Part shown: positions 1 through 10,300 of the stretch, piece by piece
How the letters are laid out: every line of letters begins with the position of its first letter
How positions within the stretch are numbered: position 1 is the first letter of the stretch
NCBI RefSeq assembly: GCF_016735595.1
Contig: NZ_JAERRB010000019.1
Location: forward strand, 62,001 to 126,000
Direction: 5' to 3'
Source: Chryseolinea lacunae
GTDB lineage: Bacteria; Bacteroidota; Bacteroidia; Cytophagales; Cyclobacteriaceae
DNA: 64,000 nt
Program-made: the position numbers and the translations under genes
The notes under the pieces: generated by a model
The model's database searches: none
What the model saw: only the letters and a program-made list of their open reading frames with translations
Told to the model about the DNA's origin: nothing

Positions 1-1050
1 ATCCTGATTAAAGTAATTCAAGGAAAGAGATAATTGGGTCTTTTCGCTACCACCACTGATGGACAACTGGTGGTTCTGCATGGGCGCTTCCCGAAAAATG
101 AGCGACTGCCAGTCGGTGCCTTGACCTAAGGAAGCGGGGTCACTGTACACCTTGGTTTTGAAAACATCGTTCTCCAGTTGTGCAAACTCTGCCGCGTTCA
201 TCAGGGCCATTGTTTTGCGTACCTTCTGCATGCCATAATACGTCTCGTAAGTAATTCGGGTAGAACCGGCCTTACCTCGCTTGGTTGTGATCAATACCAC
301 ACCATTGGCGCCTCGCGACCCATAGATGGCCGTCGCCGAAGCATCTTTTAATACTTCAATAGATTCAATATCACCGGGGTTAATGGTGGACAACGGACTA
401 AGGTCTTTACTACCACTATCGTTGGCACTTCCCGCACTGGATACGCCGCTATTGCTGGCGCCATTCGAAATCTGAATGCCATCGATAACATAGAGTGGTT
501 CCGATGTTCCGTTGATCGAGTTCGTACCCCGAACGCGAACGCTGATACTGCCTCCAGGTGCAGCCGAATTTTGAGTAATCTGTACGCCTGCCGCACGCGC
601 CTGCAACCCCTGGGCAACATTGACTACGGGTGTCTGCATGAGTTCTTCAGCTTTCACCGAAATAATGGAGCCGGTGGTTTCTATCTTGCGTTGTGTTCCG
701 TAGCCGACAACGACAATCTCGCCAAGCGTTTTAACGTCCGGTGGAAGCGTAACGATAATGCTCGTTTGATTTCCAACTTCCACCTCCTGGTTTGAATAGC
801 CGATGAAGGAGAAGACCAAGACATCCGAAGATTGTACATCCGACAATGTAAAGTTACCCTCTACGTCCGTCGTTGTTCCCTTGGCTGTCCCTTTGATCAG
901 CACCGAAACGCCGGGAAGTATCTCCCCAGACGTGGTTGAGACCCTTCCATGAACGATTGCCTGGGCTCTCAGTGAATTGGAGCTGCCCAGGAGAAGCAGA
1001 AGGAAAAGACCCAATCGCAAAACTGTTTTTCCTGTAGAAAATGTTTTCAT
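1..1050 (-). CDS. SusC/RagA-type TonB-dependent outer-membrane receptor, N-terminal part (cut by window edge)
   Basis: The frame is open from an ATG at 1050 to the window edge, giving 350 residues of a protein expected to be about 1000. It starts with a signal peptide ending in LRAQA, then a carboxypeptidase-like domain (about residues 33-110, with SFIGYSNQEV), the TonB-box-like segment VVVGYGTQ, and a plug domain with VRVRGTNS, LYVIDGIQ and VLKDASATAIYGSRGANGV. These are hallmarks of SusC receptors, which import oligosaccharides across the outer membrane with a SusD partner. No STN domain is present, so it is not expected to signal to a FecR. The SusD partner should lie beyond the left edge. 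A promoter of the six-member regulon lies about 80 bp upstream. Confidence 0.93.
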   Translation of the reverse strand, partial: MKTFSTGKTVLRLGLFLLLLLGSSNSLRAQAIVHGRVSTTSGEILPGVSVLIKGTAKGTTTDVEGNFTLSDVQSSDVLVFSFIGYSNQEVEVGNQTSIIVTLPPDVKTLGEIVVVGYGTQRKIETTGSIISVKAEELMQTPVVNVAQGLQARAAGVQITQNSAAPGGSISVRVRGTNSINGTSEPLYVIDGIQISNGASNSGVSSAGSANDSGSKDLSPLSTINPGDIESIEVLKDASATAIYGSRGANGVVLITTKRGKAGSTRITYETYYGMQKVRKTMALMNAAEFAQLENDVFKTKVYSDPASLGQGTDWQSLIFREAPMQNHQLSISGGSEKTQLSLSLNYFNQD

Positions 1051-1129
1051 TACTTATTTAAGGTTTAGTTTATGAAGTCATCCAGAGGTGTGATGTATCA
1101 TCGAATCCCCTTGCGACCTCAATCGATTG

Positions 1130-1194
1130 CAAAGTCTGGTTTCTGCTAAAAAAAAAGTGAATGAATTTTAGCAGGCAGTGGTCAAGAATTAGCA
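1130..1194 (-). promoter_or_regulatory. Regulon promoter 1: 21-bp direct repeats plus -7 box, upstream of susC
   Basis: On the minus strand, two TGCTAA hexamers (plus-strand TTAGCA at 1168-1173 and 1189-1194) lie exactly 21 bp apart, each followed by a CAC contact (ACCAC, TTCAC). A TTTG (plus-strand CAAA 1130-1133) follows 40 bp downstream, matching the Bacteroidota -7 box TAnnTTTG. The same arrangement occurs at five other places in the window. A CAATCGATTG palindrome (1120-1129) sits at the expected start site. About 110 bp here (1090-1195) align with the promoter at 10258-10366. I see no gene in the rest of the 1051-1495 gap. Confidence 0.6.
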
Positions 1195-1495
1195 GATTGG
1201 GTCTACAGAGTCGGGCTAGATAAAATGAATAAAACGCCAGTTGAAGATTATACCCTGGCAGGTGGTATATATGCAAACTAGTCCTTTAAAAAAATAACCA
1301 ATTTACCCATGGTCTCCATCTCATCAATTTATAGCTCTCGATCGGATACCTGTAAATCTTCGAGCACTTGGAAACGTCCTACTATGTTGCTTCCAGAGCG
1401 ACTTTAGATTGCTTACACCTCTTCGCTGAACAGTGCCGCAGGTACTTAGGCCAAACCCTGCTCCGACTGTTTCCAAACAAGATAAATTCTAACAT

Positions 1496-2914
1496 TTACA
1501 GGCTCAACTTCACAATGGAAACAAATTCATCGGGCGCCTTTCTAGGCATTGTCAGGATAGTACGATCACGAGTTTGCTCCACACGTATCTTGGCGTTTGC
1601 ATTTGCCAGGAAGGTTGCGCTTTTTATTTTCGCCTTCAAAGCAGGCAATTCAAGTTGACCATCTTCTGGCCAGTTCAGAATGTGGATGTATACTTCTCCC
1701 GGTTTCGTAGTGCAACGCCAGTTGGCAGGAGCCGCAACGAATTTCCTTTTGCCATCCACTTGGTGGTACTCTCCAAACTCAGTTCCAAAAGCTGTACCAT
1801 GGCAACCGTAAATAGCTTCTCCGTTCACGGCTAGCCATTTGCCTATTTGCCGTAAACGCACAGTATAGGCCAATGAAATCTCACCCTCACCGTCGGGGCC
1901 AATGTTCAACAAATAGTTTCCATTTTTAGAAACCGCATCGATAAGGTGATAAAGTAATTCACTAACCGGGCGAAAATCAGTATCCCATTTCTTATAAGCC
2001 CAACTCTGGTTCATGGTTCCGCAAAGTTCCCAGGGGACATTCGAATATTGTTCAAATGCTTCATTATCGCCACCATTTGTGTAATCCCAAAGCCCAACGT
2101 TACTTCCGGGACCAGAAAATATTCTGCTATTGATCAGGACATCAGGTGAGCTCCTGCGGGTAACTTCGGCGACATGCTGGGCGCGTTCTAATGTCATACC
2201 ACCGGGTGTGTCATACCACATAATCGCGGGATGATATTGCTCACAGATTTCGCGGATTTGAGGGAGAGCCTTCTTTTCAAGATAGACGTCGATATCACCT
2301 TGATACCCGCTAAAAGACCAGTTGTTACCATATGCATCACGTTCGTCCCAGTCCTGAGCATGTGAGTAATAAATCCCGAACCTAATGCCCTGCCGGTCGC
2401 AAGCCTCTTTCAATTCCTGGATAGGGTCACGCTGAAACGGAGTGGCATCCACAATGTTATACGCCGACGCCCTTGACTTAAACATCGCAAAGCCATCATG
2501 ATGTTTGGCCGTAATAACAATGTATTTCATACCGGCCATTTTAGCCACTGACACCCATTCCTCAGCATTAAATCGTAATGGATTAAACTCCTTTGCCAAT
2601 TCACGATATTCCTCAAGGGGAAGCTTATGTAATTTAAGTGCCCATTCACCACCATAAACTTTTTCACCTTTCCAGTATCCTGCCATTTTTGAATACAAAC
2701 CCCAGTGTATAAACATTCCAAACCGGGCTTCCTGATACCATGCTATCCGTTTTTTTTCGGCTAGCGATGGGGCGTAAGTTCCTAACGATGGCCCGCCAAA
2801 CTGCTCCAGCGTAGTCATTTCACTAAACCCTTGGGCAGATGCTTTTTGACCGGCTGATTGTTGCGCACTTACGGCCAAAGGCAGAGCAACTAAAAAAATT
2901 CTTATAGTCTTCAT
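1496..2914 (-). CDS. Secreted alpha-L-fucosidase, GH29
   Basis: Hydrolyses terminal alpha-L-fucose with retention, probably in the periplasm. The signal peptide begins MKTIRIFLVALPLAVSAQ; ATG 2914 is chosen because it gives a canonical one, and ATG 2929 (MNKVT) is an equally good alternative. Family landmarks: FGMFIHWG (fucose-contacting His), KHHDGF, and IMWYDTPGG, whose Asp (residue 235 from this start) is the expected catalytic nucleophile. The length of about 470 residues fits a GH29 catalytic domain plus a short C-terminal beta domain. It is the last gene after SusC, SusD and the GH16-like gene, separated from the latter by about 200 bp, so it may have its own promoter. The family is certain; the linkage cleaved is not. 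Confidence 0.93.
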   Translation of the reverse strand: MKTIRIFLVALPLAVSAQQSAGQKASAQGFSEMTTLEQFGGPSLGTYAPSLAEKKRIAWYQEARFGMFIHWGLYSKMAGYWKGEKVYGGEWALKLHKLPLEEYRELAKEFNPLRFNAEEWVSVAKMAGMKYIVITAKHHDGFAMFKSRASAYNIVDATPFQRDPIQELKEACDRQGIRFGIYYSHAQDWDERDAYGNNWSFSGYQGDIDVYLEKKALPQIREICEQYHPAIMWYDTPGGMTLERAQHVAEVTRRSSPDVLINSRIFSGPGSNVGLWDYTNGGDNEAFEQYSNVPWELCGTMNQSWAYKKWDTDFRPVSELLYHLIDAVSKNGNYLLNIGPDGEGEISLAYTVRLRQIGKWLAVNGEAIYGCHGTAFGTEFGEYHQVDGKRKFVAAPANWRCTTKPGEVYIHILNWPEDGQLELPALKAKIKSATFLANANAKIRVEQTRDRTILTMPRKAPDEFVSIVKLSL

Positions 2915-3115
2915 TGTTACTTTATTCATTCTGAAAGCTTTATGCGTGACATCGTATTTTAACATTTGGACAATTATGTTTACACCTACCCAACGTGATA
3001 AGACTCAATTTAGAGCAGTGTAAACTCTTGCTTCTTACTTCAGTGTAATCAAGTAAATCGAACGAGCGCGAGACCAAAAATCCCATGCGATCACTACACT
3101 TTACAACTCACTGGT

Positions 3116-4945
3116 TTACTTTTTAATCAGATCTTTGATTTGGCTTGGAGAAAGTACATTATTAAATACCTGCACATTTTCAATTCTCCCGTTATAAGGC
3201 TCAATTTTTCCTAAAGCGGTCTTATCTTTTGATGGGGCCATTACCTCGCCTACTGCTTCGAAGACTGTTCCTGTATTTCCCATTTTACCTGCAGCAGTTT
3301 TATCATCCATATTAAAATCCACTACCCTTTTCTTAACCGCTAACTCGCCGTCAGAATATATTGCAACCTCTCCTTTATCATATGTACAGGTCACCGCAGT
3401 TTTTATCCCTGGCCGGTAAGCATTTTTGGCAATCACATCAGTATGGGTGGCCATGCTCCCCAGACTAAAAGAAATATCACCCGCATCATTTAATCGAATT
3501 GCCCATCCGGAATTTCCCTGTTTCGGCATTCGCGCAATCGGGGAAGTATTCATAAACTTATCAGCGGTTATTTCGAGATGAATTGTTGATAAATCACCCA
3601 GTCCGACATTTCTATCAAAGAAGTAAAAGGCTTTATCGTCTTTGAAGTCTATTGGATACTTCTGCGCTATCTTCCATACCGGTTCCCCCGTGTATTTTTG
3701 AGGTCCTGATTCATTGGTTACGCTCGCTGAAAGATTCGGTTTAAAAAAACGCAAATCGTCTAACGATATAAATGCACCTGTAGGAGCTATGCCCTGGATA
3801 GCTATTTTAACTTTGTTGCATTGTACGTTGATATCGGGAATAACTATTTTTTTCCATTCATCGCTTGTCGGGAGCATTAATTTGATATCCTTTTTACCAA
3901 ATTCTGAAACAACGATACTTGCTTCCGAAACACTTGGCGGAACTTTTACCCAGGCTGAGAGTTGATACGAATCATTGAGAATGTATTCAAGTACCTGATA
4001 GAGCGTAACGTTTGTTTTCTCACTGACGTGCCCAATCCTTAAATGATAATCACCAATTTTCGATGCACCTATAGGCAATGCAATCACCTTGTTGTTTCCT
4101 TCAACTTGCCAGGCGATAGGCGTATCGCCTGGGATCTTGTCCATATTGTATTCAAAATCTCCATTTGGCAATAGATTGATGCCCGGATAAGGCTTTGCAT
4201 AATACCTGAAATATTTAAACAGAGTTTCTCCGGGCTGCTTGGCAGCATCTACTTTGCCCACTCCATTTAGGGCTGACAACCAAACGACCTGCGCCGCAGT
4301 AAGTTCGCGCCATTCAGCACGGGCCACCACCTTGCCATTGTCATAAAATGTAACGCCCTCGGGAGTATACTCATAGGCATCCAGAAACCATCCGTCAGGT
4401 CTAAATTCAAATGGCAGGTTTGCCCGGCAGGGCCAGGGTACATAGGGATGCTGCTTTGAACCGAGATGAATGTATAAATTATTACATCCCATTTTGTACT
4501 TAGAATCAATTTCGTAAGAATCAATCTCGAAGATGCTATTATTCGGAAAAGCTCCACCTGATTGCCAAAATGAACAATGCACCCCGGTACCTTGCATGAA
4601 TGGTTTTGATAACGTTTCATAGTAGCCATAACCAAATTGATGCCTACTGATTATTCCACCACCGGTGTTCTCCAGCTTGCCGTTTATCATTTCCTGTTTG
4701 GCCAGAATATGTAATCCACTGTCGGACACAAATACATTTTCTTTTAATCCAAACCCGTCTATACCGGTGCCAACACGTGGGCCTAATCTATATCTCCAAT
4801 CATTTTCGTTGACGGTCTTTCCTTTAAAATTTTCTTCAAAAAGCAGTGTATAGGATTCGTCGGGTGGTTGGCCGCAAACACTGCTAGTTGCAGCACTAAA
4901 CACAGCGATACCGAAAAGTATCGCATAAAGTTTCTTCGTTGTCAT
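3116..4945 (-). CDS. Secreted GH16-like glycoside hydrolase with CBM-like and LamG-like C-terminal domains
   Basis: Signal peptide from MTTKKLYAILFG (ATG 4945; an upstream ATG at 4969 adds eight residues). The first 270 residues form a concanavalin-like domain with the signature EIDSYE (residues 140-145), matching the GH16 consensus ExDxxE that carries the nucleophile and acid/base. The middle (from about NLLPNGDFEYN) resembles a CBM4/9-type beta-sandwich, and the last 180 residues a LamG/concanavalin domain. GH16 enzymes are endo-acting on beta-1,3/1,4-glycans (laminarin, agar, carrageenan, porphyran and others); the substrate cannot be read from sequence. It sits directly downstream of SusD, so it probably acts on the glycan taken up by that pair. 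GH16 assignment is good; the domain boundaries are estimates. Confidence 0.8.
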   Translation of the reverse strand: MTTKKLYAILFGIAVFSAATSSVCGQPPDESYTLLFEENFKGKTVNENDWRYRLGPRVGTGIDGFGLKENVFVSDSGLHILAKQEMINGKLENTGGGIISRHQFGYGYYETLSKPFMQGTGVHCSFWQSGGAFPNNSIFEIDSYEIDSKYKMGCNNLYIHLGSKQHPYVPWPCRANLPFEFRPDGWFLDAYEYTPEGVTFYDNGKVVARAEWRELTAAQVVWLSALNGVGKVDAAKQPGETLFKYFRYYAKPYPGINLLPNGDFEYNMDKIPGDTPIAWQVEGNNKVIALPIGASKIGDYHLRIGHVSEKTNVTLYQVLEYILNDSYQLSAWVKVPPSVSEASIVVSEFGKKDIKLMLPTSDEWKKIVIPDINVQCNKVKIAIQGIAPTGAFISLDDLRFFKPNLSASVTNESGPQKYTGEPVWKIAQKYPIDFKDDKAFYFFDRNVGLGDLSTIHLEITADKFMNTSPIARMPKQGNSGWAIRLNDAGDISFSLGSMATHTDVIAKNAYRPGIKTAVTCTYDKGEVAIYSDGELAVKKRVVDFNMDDKTAAGKMGNTGTVFEAVGEVMAPSKDKTALGKIEPYNGRIENVQVFNNVLSPSQIKDLIKK

Positions 4946-5047
4946 AAAAATTATTGTTAAAGTATTCATACACTTCAGTCAGATGTTCACATAGAACCTC
5001 CGCTCATTTACACCATCTGGTCAGGTGACCTATCCTGCAAATATTTA

Positions 5048-6547
5048 TTAGTACCCGGGATTTTGAGGCGTTAGATTCGGATTATTAACCAAGTCGATAT
5101 ACGGCAGTGGCATCAGCATTCGGTTCTGATCGACGTAGTTAAAATCAGTGATCGCCTTGTTATACTCTCTGGCCAAGTGCTCCTTCATGGTGGGTACAAA
5201 CGTATTCCAGCGTATCAGATCATAATATCGCTTGCCCTCGAAAACCAGCTCACGCCGTCGCTCCTGACGAAGTTTTTGACGTAAATCGGCCTGGTCAGTA
5301 TAGGTTAATGCAGGTAAACCCGCATGGGGCACCCGTACCGAATTGATGGCCGTCAATGCTTTTTCCAGATTGTTCGCTCCCCCCACTTCAATTAGGGATT
5401 CAGCATACATCAACACCACATCCGAATAGCGCAAGGCATGAAAATCATTCTGGTTGTCATTACTATTGGTCAGGTTATCAACATACTTATTGATAATGGG
5501 GATGGTCGTTCCCGGCGGGGTTGTTATCGGTACAATGGATGAACCAGATTTGCGGGCAATACTCACATTTTGACGCAGATCAGTCGGTTGGTATAGCGAG
5601 TCAATAACTTCGTTAGTAGGTATAACGGAGGTAAATCCATAATACCAATATTGAAGCCGGGTATAGGCTAAAAAACTGGATGTTTGTCCTGACACACCTT
5701 TGTAATAAAATATATTCTCTTTGTTGGCCGCTTTTTTGGTAACATCAAAAATATCTCGGTAGGCTGGCATAATATCCACCTTGAATTGGGTTTTGTTTGC
5801 AATGATCTCTTCCAGTTTAGCAACCGCTAGCGGCCATTTACTGGCATCGTTCATCGGATATCCCCCCATGACCATATACACATAACCCAACAGTGCTTTC
5901 GCAGCAACCGCCGTGGCGCGACCACCGTTTGCCTCCGTATAGGTGTAATTGGGTGCCAGGGTCTTTTCGGCATATTGTAAATCATCAATAATTTGCTGGT
6001 ACACATCAGTTTTCGGAGAACGTACCGGATACAGCGTGCTTTCGTCTACGGGTGTCAATACCAGCGGAACATCACCATATAATTGCACGAGCCGAGTGTA
6101 ATAAAATGCGCGCAAAAAACGAGCTTCACCAAAAGACCGCCTGACGACTGCGCGATTTAGGGTAGTATTAGTCAAGGTGTCAACATACGTAAGCACTGCA
6201 TTTGCCCGGCCAATAGCTTTGTATGCTGTGTTCCACACAGCCCTGACAAAATTGTGTCGGGAGGCATAAATCAGGTTTTCAACTTCCAGTCGTTCACTCA
6301 CTGGTGTTCCACCCAATCGTGCATCATCCGTTGGCATTTCAGCCATCCAAATAGGTGAAATATTACCCGTCACATCTTCTCGCATAGCCAGGTAAATACC
6401 ATTGACTGCCCCAACAACGTCGTTATCATTCTTATAGAAATTCGTTGTGGCGATCTGACTTTTGGGGTCTTCTTCCAAAAAGGAACTGCAGCCAGAGCAG
6501 GTAGCCATCAAACAACAAAAGACGAATAGTGTATATACTTGATTCAT
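5048..6547 (-). CDS. SusD/RagB-family nutrient-binding outer-membrane lipoprotein
   Basis: A 499-residue lipoprotein: signal peptide with a Cys-rich lipobox region (MATCSGCSSFLEEDPKSQ), then the SusD-like N-terminal TPR region (AVNGIYLAMRED) and the C-terminal motif RRRELVFEGKRYYDLIRW typical of RagB/SusD. SusD proteins cap the SusC barrel at the cell surface and bind the glycan. The gene starts 34 bp after the SusC stop, so the two are co-transcribed. The length is normal for the family (480-560). Ligand specificity is unknown; neighbouring GH16, GH29, GH95 and propeller enzymes suggest a branched glycan with fucose or galactose. Confidence 0.95.
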   Translation of the reverse strand: MNQVYTLFVFCCLMATCSGCSSFLEEDPKSQIATTNFYKNDNDVVGAVNGIYLAMREDVTGNISPIWMAEMPTDDARLGGTPVSERLEVENLIYASRHNFVRAVWNTAYKAIGRANAVLTYVDTLTNTTLNRAVVRRSFGEARFLRAFYYTRLVQLYGDVPLVLTPVDESTLYPVRSPKTDVYQQIIDDLQYAEKTLAPNYTYTEANGGRATAVAAKALLGYVYMVMGGYPMNDASKWPLAVAKLEEIIANKTQFKVDIMPAYRDIFDVTKKAANKENIFYYKGVSGQTSSFLAYTRLQYWYYGFTSVIPTNEVIDSLYQPTDLRQNVSIARKSGSSIVPITTPPGTTIPIINKYVDNLTNSNDNQNDFHALRYSDVVLMYAESLIEVGGANNLEKALTAINSVRVPHAGLPALTYTDQADLRQKLRQERRRELVFEGKRYYDLIRWNTFVPTMKEHLAREYNKAITDFNYVDQNRMLMPLPYIDLVNNPNLTPQNPGY

Positions 6548-6581
6548 GGAAATGATCTTTAATTAAATCGACAAATAATTT

Positions 6582-9500
6582 TTAGAAAGTTACCATAACA
6601 CCCAATCGGTAATTCCTGAATATGGGGTAGCTACCGTTGTCAAGTCCTCTTGTCGCAAGACTACCTGCACCAACTTCAGGATTAAAGCCTGAATAGCGTG
6701 TCCAGGTTACCAAGTTCTGAAGGTTTGCATACACTTTCAGATTACTAATCCTTAGGTTACTGATTATTGACCGGGGAAAGGTGTAGCCAATATTGATATC
6801 TTTGCAGCGCAGAAACGATCCATCCTCAATATAAAAGTCGCTCACTTCCCGACGGTCAAAGGTCGAACCGGGTGTGGGTACGCGGGTAGTGGCATTGTTG
6901 GCCTGAACGGCTTCCAGAGTTGACCCCGGGGGTATGGCTGAAAGCGGAATATAACGAGCATCAAATGTTTTTTGATAGACGTTATTATCACCACTCATGT
7001 TAGTCAGGATCCAATCATTCTGATTGAAAATCTTATTGCCATACGAGAAATTGAAAAAAGCTGCAAGGTCGAAGTTTCGGAAACGAAGTTCGGTACGGAA
7101 TCCACCCGTAAATTGGGGCAAGGCCGAACCAATAAATACCCTGTCATCGTTGGTCAACAGACCATCGTTGTTGATGTCAGCGTAGCGCATATCTCCTTCG
7201 CGCGCACCGGGCTGAAATGTCGCAGGCTTGGTTTTAATCGTTTCTTCATTCCAGACGGGTTCGGCCTTCAGACCAAAAAATTGACCAATGGGTTTCCCAG
7301 GCTCAAGAATAAAAAGATAAGAGTTTCCGATTAACTGATTGATCCCCAAAAATTCGCCTGAATTTCCAGCCAGTCTATTCACCAGATTTCGATTGAAAGC
7401 AATATTAAAGCTTGTTGACCAGCTGAACTCTCCGGTCTCAACATTGACTGTGGAGAGTGCTATCTCCAGCCCTTCATTTTTAACGCTTGCTGCATTTTTC
7501 GTGTAGCTTGTAAAACCAGTAGTACCCGGTAAATCAATGGTGTATAACAAGTCATCCGTCATCTTTTGATAAAGGTCCACTTGCAGGCTAACGCGATCTT
7601 TAAACAGACCAAGATCCAGACCAATATTAGTCTGGCTCGTCTTCTCCCAGGTTAAACCAGGGTTTGGTAAACGGCTTGGCGAATATGCCGCATTCGCTTG
7701 GGCATTGCCAAACATTACCGTGCCAGCGCTTAACGTTGAAAGCGTATTGTATGGACCAAGCGCTTGATTACCGATCACCCCATAACTCGCGCGTAGCTTC
7801 AGTTCACTAAGGGCTTGAAGGTCTTTGATGAACTTTTCGTTGACGATCCGCCAGGAGGCTCCAACCGATGGAAAAAAGCCAAATCGATTATCTTCCGCAA
7901 ACTTAGAGGAACCATCATACCGCGCGGATACCGTCAGGTAGTAACGATCATCATAATTATAACTCGTTCTGAAAATCGATGACAATAACTGATAACCGCT
8001 GTAATCACTGACGGGTGCTTGTGGCACCTGTCCGGCTTGAATAGCATTCACCCCCGTTAAATCATTTACAAACCCTTGCGAGGAAACCGTTTGTCTTTTT
8101 TCAATATACTTCTCAGCAGTAGCGCCAACCACCGCATTCAGATTATGTTTCGCAAATTTTTTGTCATAACTCAGCGTGGCCTGATAAAGCACCTTATTGC
8201 TCTGAAGATTCCCCAAAGAGGCTACGCCGCGCTGCGTTGTAAATACAGGTAGAATGGTCGACGGCAGGTAGTTTTCCAGTGTCCCGCTATACGAGGTTAC
8301 ACCCAGTACACCCGCGAGTTTAAGATCCTTTGAAATCTTGTAGGTTAATGTAGCATTTCCAAGGATCTGCGTATTTGTATTGATATTTACCGTTCCACCG
8401 CCTTTTATGTTTCCATCAATATAATTGGCGGGATTTGTGGCATAACTATTTGGGCTAATCCGAGATATTACCTCAGTAATCGGAAATCTTGCGTTGTAAT
8501 AAATACGGCCGTACGTCGGATCATCATAAGCCTCTGTACCATAATAATAAGGAACCGTGATAGGATTTAGGGTGCCATCGGGCGTATAAAATGGCAATAT
8601 CGGAGCCCATCGCTGCGTCGTTTGAATGATATCACTTGTCAGGTTTCCGTTTGATTTACTGGCGGTCAGGTTGATACTCGTGTTCAGTATTAATTTTGAT
8701 GTTATTTCATTTTCATAATTAACCTTAAAATTATACCGTTTAAATCCCGTAGATTTTATTAGCCCCTGCTGGTTAAAAAATTGCCCCGAGATATAATATC
8801 TTGATCGGTTTTCGCCCCCTGAAATTGAAATGTTTGCGTCCTGTGTTACGGCCTTCACCGTCACTGCTTTTTGAGGATTAAACTCAACTAAATTAGGGAT
8901 GTCACTTTCCAGATATGGAATAAAATCACTTGCTGGGTTACGGTATCTGTAGGCCTCATTGGCCATTTGCGCAAAATCCGCAGCGCCCAGTACGTCAACT
9001 TGTTTAAGGGGCGTGGCCACGCTCGTGGAATAATTAAATTCGATTTTGGTCTTCCCTTTCTGACCGCTTTTGGTCGTAATAAGCACGACACCATTCGCTC
9101 CTCGCGACCCATAAATAGCCGTCGCCGAAGCATCTTTAAGAATTTCAATACTGGCAATATCATTCGGGTTGATCGACGCCAATGGGCTTGCAACAGCTCC
9201 CCCCGATAAGTTGGCGTTGGAATTCAAGGCACCCACATTGGGCGATTCGAGTGGAATACCGTCAATTACATAGAGTGGCTGTGTCGAGAAGTTGAGTGAA
9301 CTAGCACCCCGAATCTCAACGGACAGGGCCGACCCCGGTTGCCCGGAGGTTTCATTGACAACAACGCCTGCCACACGCCCGGCGAAAGCCTGCTGAAAAT
9401 TACCATAGCCACTTTCCTGAAATTTCGTGGTTTTTACGTGTCCCACTGAGCCCACCAAATCAGATTTCTTTGCTTCACCATATCCAATGACAACTACCTC

Positions 9501-9893
9501 ATCCAGTACTTCTTCATCTGGCGTTAATCGAATTTCAAGTTTGCTTTGAGATCCGACTTTTATTTTTTGTGATAAATAGCCTATAAATGAAAAAACCAGT
9601 ACTGAGTTTTCGTTAGGTACATCTATGGTAAACTCACCATTTTCATTTGTCGATGTTCCCTGTGTCGTGTTTTCAACAAGGATATTTACGCCGGGAAATC
9701 GTTCATCCGTATCTCCGGAATAGACCACCCCGCTGACAACCTTAGTACTCTGTGCTTGGAGACACATCGGCCACAGAAATGCACTAATGAGTAAGGCAAA
9801 AAAACACCCTGCTCGTCGATCAATTAAGTTGGCAAATAGTCGGTTAACAACCGTACCTATACAGCCTGGAACCCACCAAGTATAAAAATTCAT
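6582..9893 (-). CDS. SusC/RagA-type TonB-dependent receptor
   Basis: A complete 1103-residue receptor. An unusually long N-terminal region (about 48 residues before CLQAQS) precedes a carboxypeptidase-like domain (GVVYSGDTDERFPGVNI, SFIGYLSQ), the VVVIGYGEAKK segment, a plug domain (VEIRGASSLN, LYVIDGIP, ILKDASATAIYGSRGANGV) and a 22-strand-type barrel ending in the terminal aromatic motif VMVTF. There is no STN domain, so it is a transporter rather than a sigma-regulating transducer. It forms a pair with the SusD gene 34 bp downstream. A regulon promoter lies 446 bp upstream of the start, predicting a leader of about 400 nt. No better start was found to shorten the signal region. Confidence 0.95.
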   Translation of the reverse strand: MNFYTWWVPGCIGTVVNRLFANLIDRRAGCFFALLISAFLWPMCLQAQSTKVVSGVVYSGDTDERFPGVNILVENTTQGTSTNENGEFTIDVPNENSVLVFSFIGYLSQKIKVGSQSKLEIRLTPDEEVLDEVVVIGYGEAKKSDLVGSVGHVKTTKFQESGYGNFQQAFAGRVAGVVVNETSGQPGSALSVEIRGASSLNFSTQPLYVIDGIPLESPNVGALNSNANLSGGAVASPLASINPNDIASIEILKDASATAIYGSRGANGVVLITTKSGQKGKTKIEFNYSTSVATPLKQVDVLGAADFAQMANEAYRYRNPASDFIPYLESDIPNLVEFNPQKAVTVKAVTQDANISISGGENRSRYYISGQFFNQQGLIKSTGFKRYNFKVNYENEITSKLILNTSINLTASKSNGNLTSDIIQTTQRWAPILPFYTPDGTLNPITVPYYYGTEAYDDPTYGRIYYNARFPITEVISRISPNSYATNPANYIDGNIKGGGTVNINTNTQILGNATLTYKISKDLKLAGVLGVTSYSGTLENYLPSTILPVFTTQRGVASLGNLQSNKVLYQATLSYDKKFAKHNLNAVVGATAEKYIEKRQTVSSQGFVNDLTGVNAIQAGQVPQAPVSDYSGYQLLSSIFRTSYNYDDRYYLTVSARYDGSSKFAEDNRFGFFPSVGASWRIVNEKFIKDLQALSELKLRASYGVIGNQALGPYNTLSTLSAGTVMFGNAQANAAYSPSRLPNPGLTWEKTSQTNIGLDLGLFKDRVSLQVDLYQKMTDDLLYTIDLPGTTGFTSYTKNAASVKNEGLEIALSTVNVETGEFSWSTSFNIAFNRNLVNRLAGNSGEFLGINQLIGNSYLFILEPGKPIGQFFGLKAEPVWNEETIKTKPATFQPGAREGDMRYADINNDGLLTNDDRVFIGSALPQFTGGFRTELRFRNFDLAAFFNFSYGNKIFNQNDWILTNMSGDNNVYQKTFDARYIPLSAIPPGSTLEAVQANNATTRVPTPGSTFDRREVSDFYIEDGSFLRCKDINIGYTFPRSIISNLRISNLKVYANLQNLVTWTRYSGFNPEVGAGSLATRGLDNGSYPIFRNYRLGVMVTF

Positions 9894-9970
9894 ATATTTA
9901 CAAGATTTGTTTGAATTTCGATTTGAACAATTACCCTGAGATCAGTCCGCCAAGATTAATTCTCCGGGGC

Positions 9971-10006
9971 AAGGGCCGTCAGACTTTCTGTCGGCCCTTC
10001 ATTTTT
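9971..10006 (+). terminator. Strong hairpin with T-run on the plus strand inside the susC leader
   Basis: AAGGGCCG (9971-9978) pairs with CGGCCCTT (9992-9999), extended inside by CAG/CTG across a T-T mismatch, and is followed on the plus strand by CATTTTTATTT. No plus-strand gene ends here. It lies in the predicted 5' leader of the minus-strand susC at 9893. It could end an antisense transcript or be a structure in the leader itself. Confidence 0.4.
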
Positions 10007-10300
10007 ATTTAAATTTTCCCTTTCTCCTTCATACTGTTTTTTTGTTGTTATTAAAATCATTCTTCGCGAAACAACGTAACTGCCTTCCGCGACCGTTGCA
10101 TCTTTCGGTTGTTCATGATCAGCCACCGAACACCCGAATGTATTGCCCAGGATGAGATCGAGACTTTTCCATGAACGTTTGCAATTCAGCATTCAACAAT
10201 TTCTAATCAGAAGAAAATAAATACCCAATCACAAGAGCTGTTTTTCGGAAATGACGGTGCGGTGATTCATCATAACTCAAACGTGCACCTTCAATCGATT

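Noticed and set aside
9956-10192. 78-codon minus-strand frame upstream of susC2
   Set aside because: No family resemblance, and it spans the strong hairpin at 9971-9999; more likely untranslated leader.
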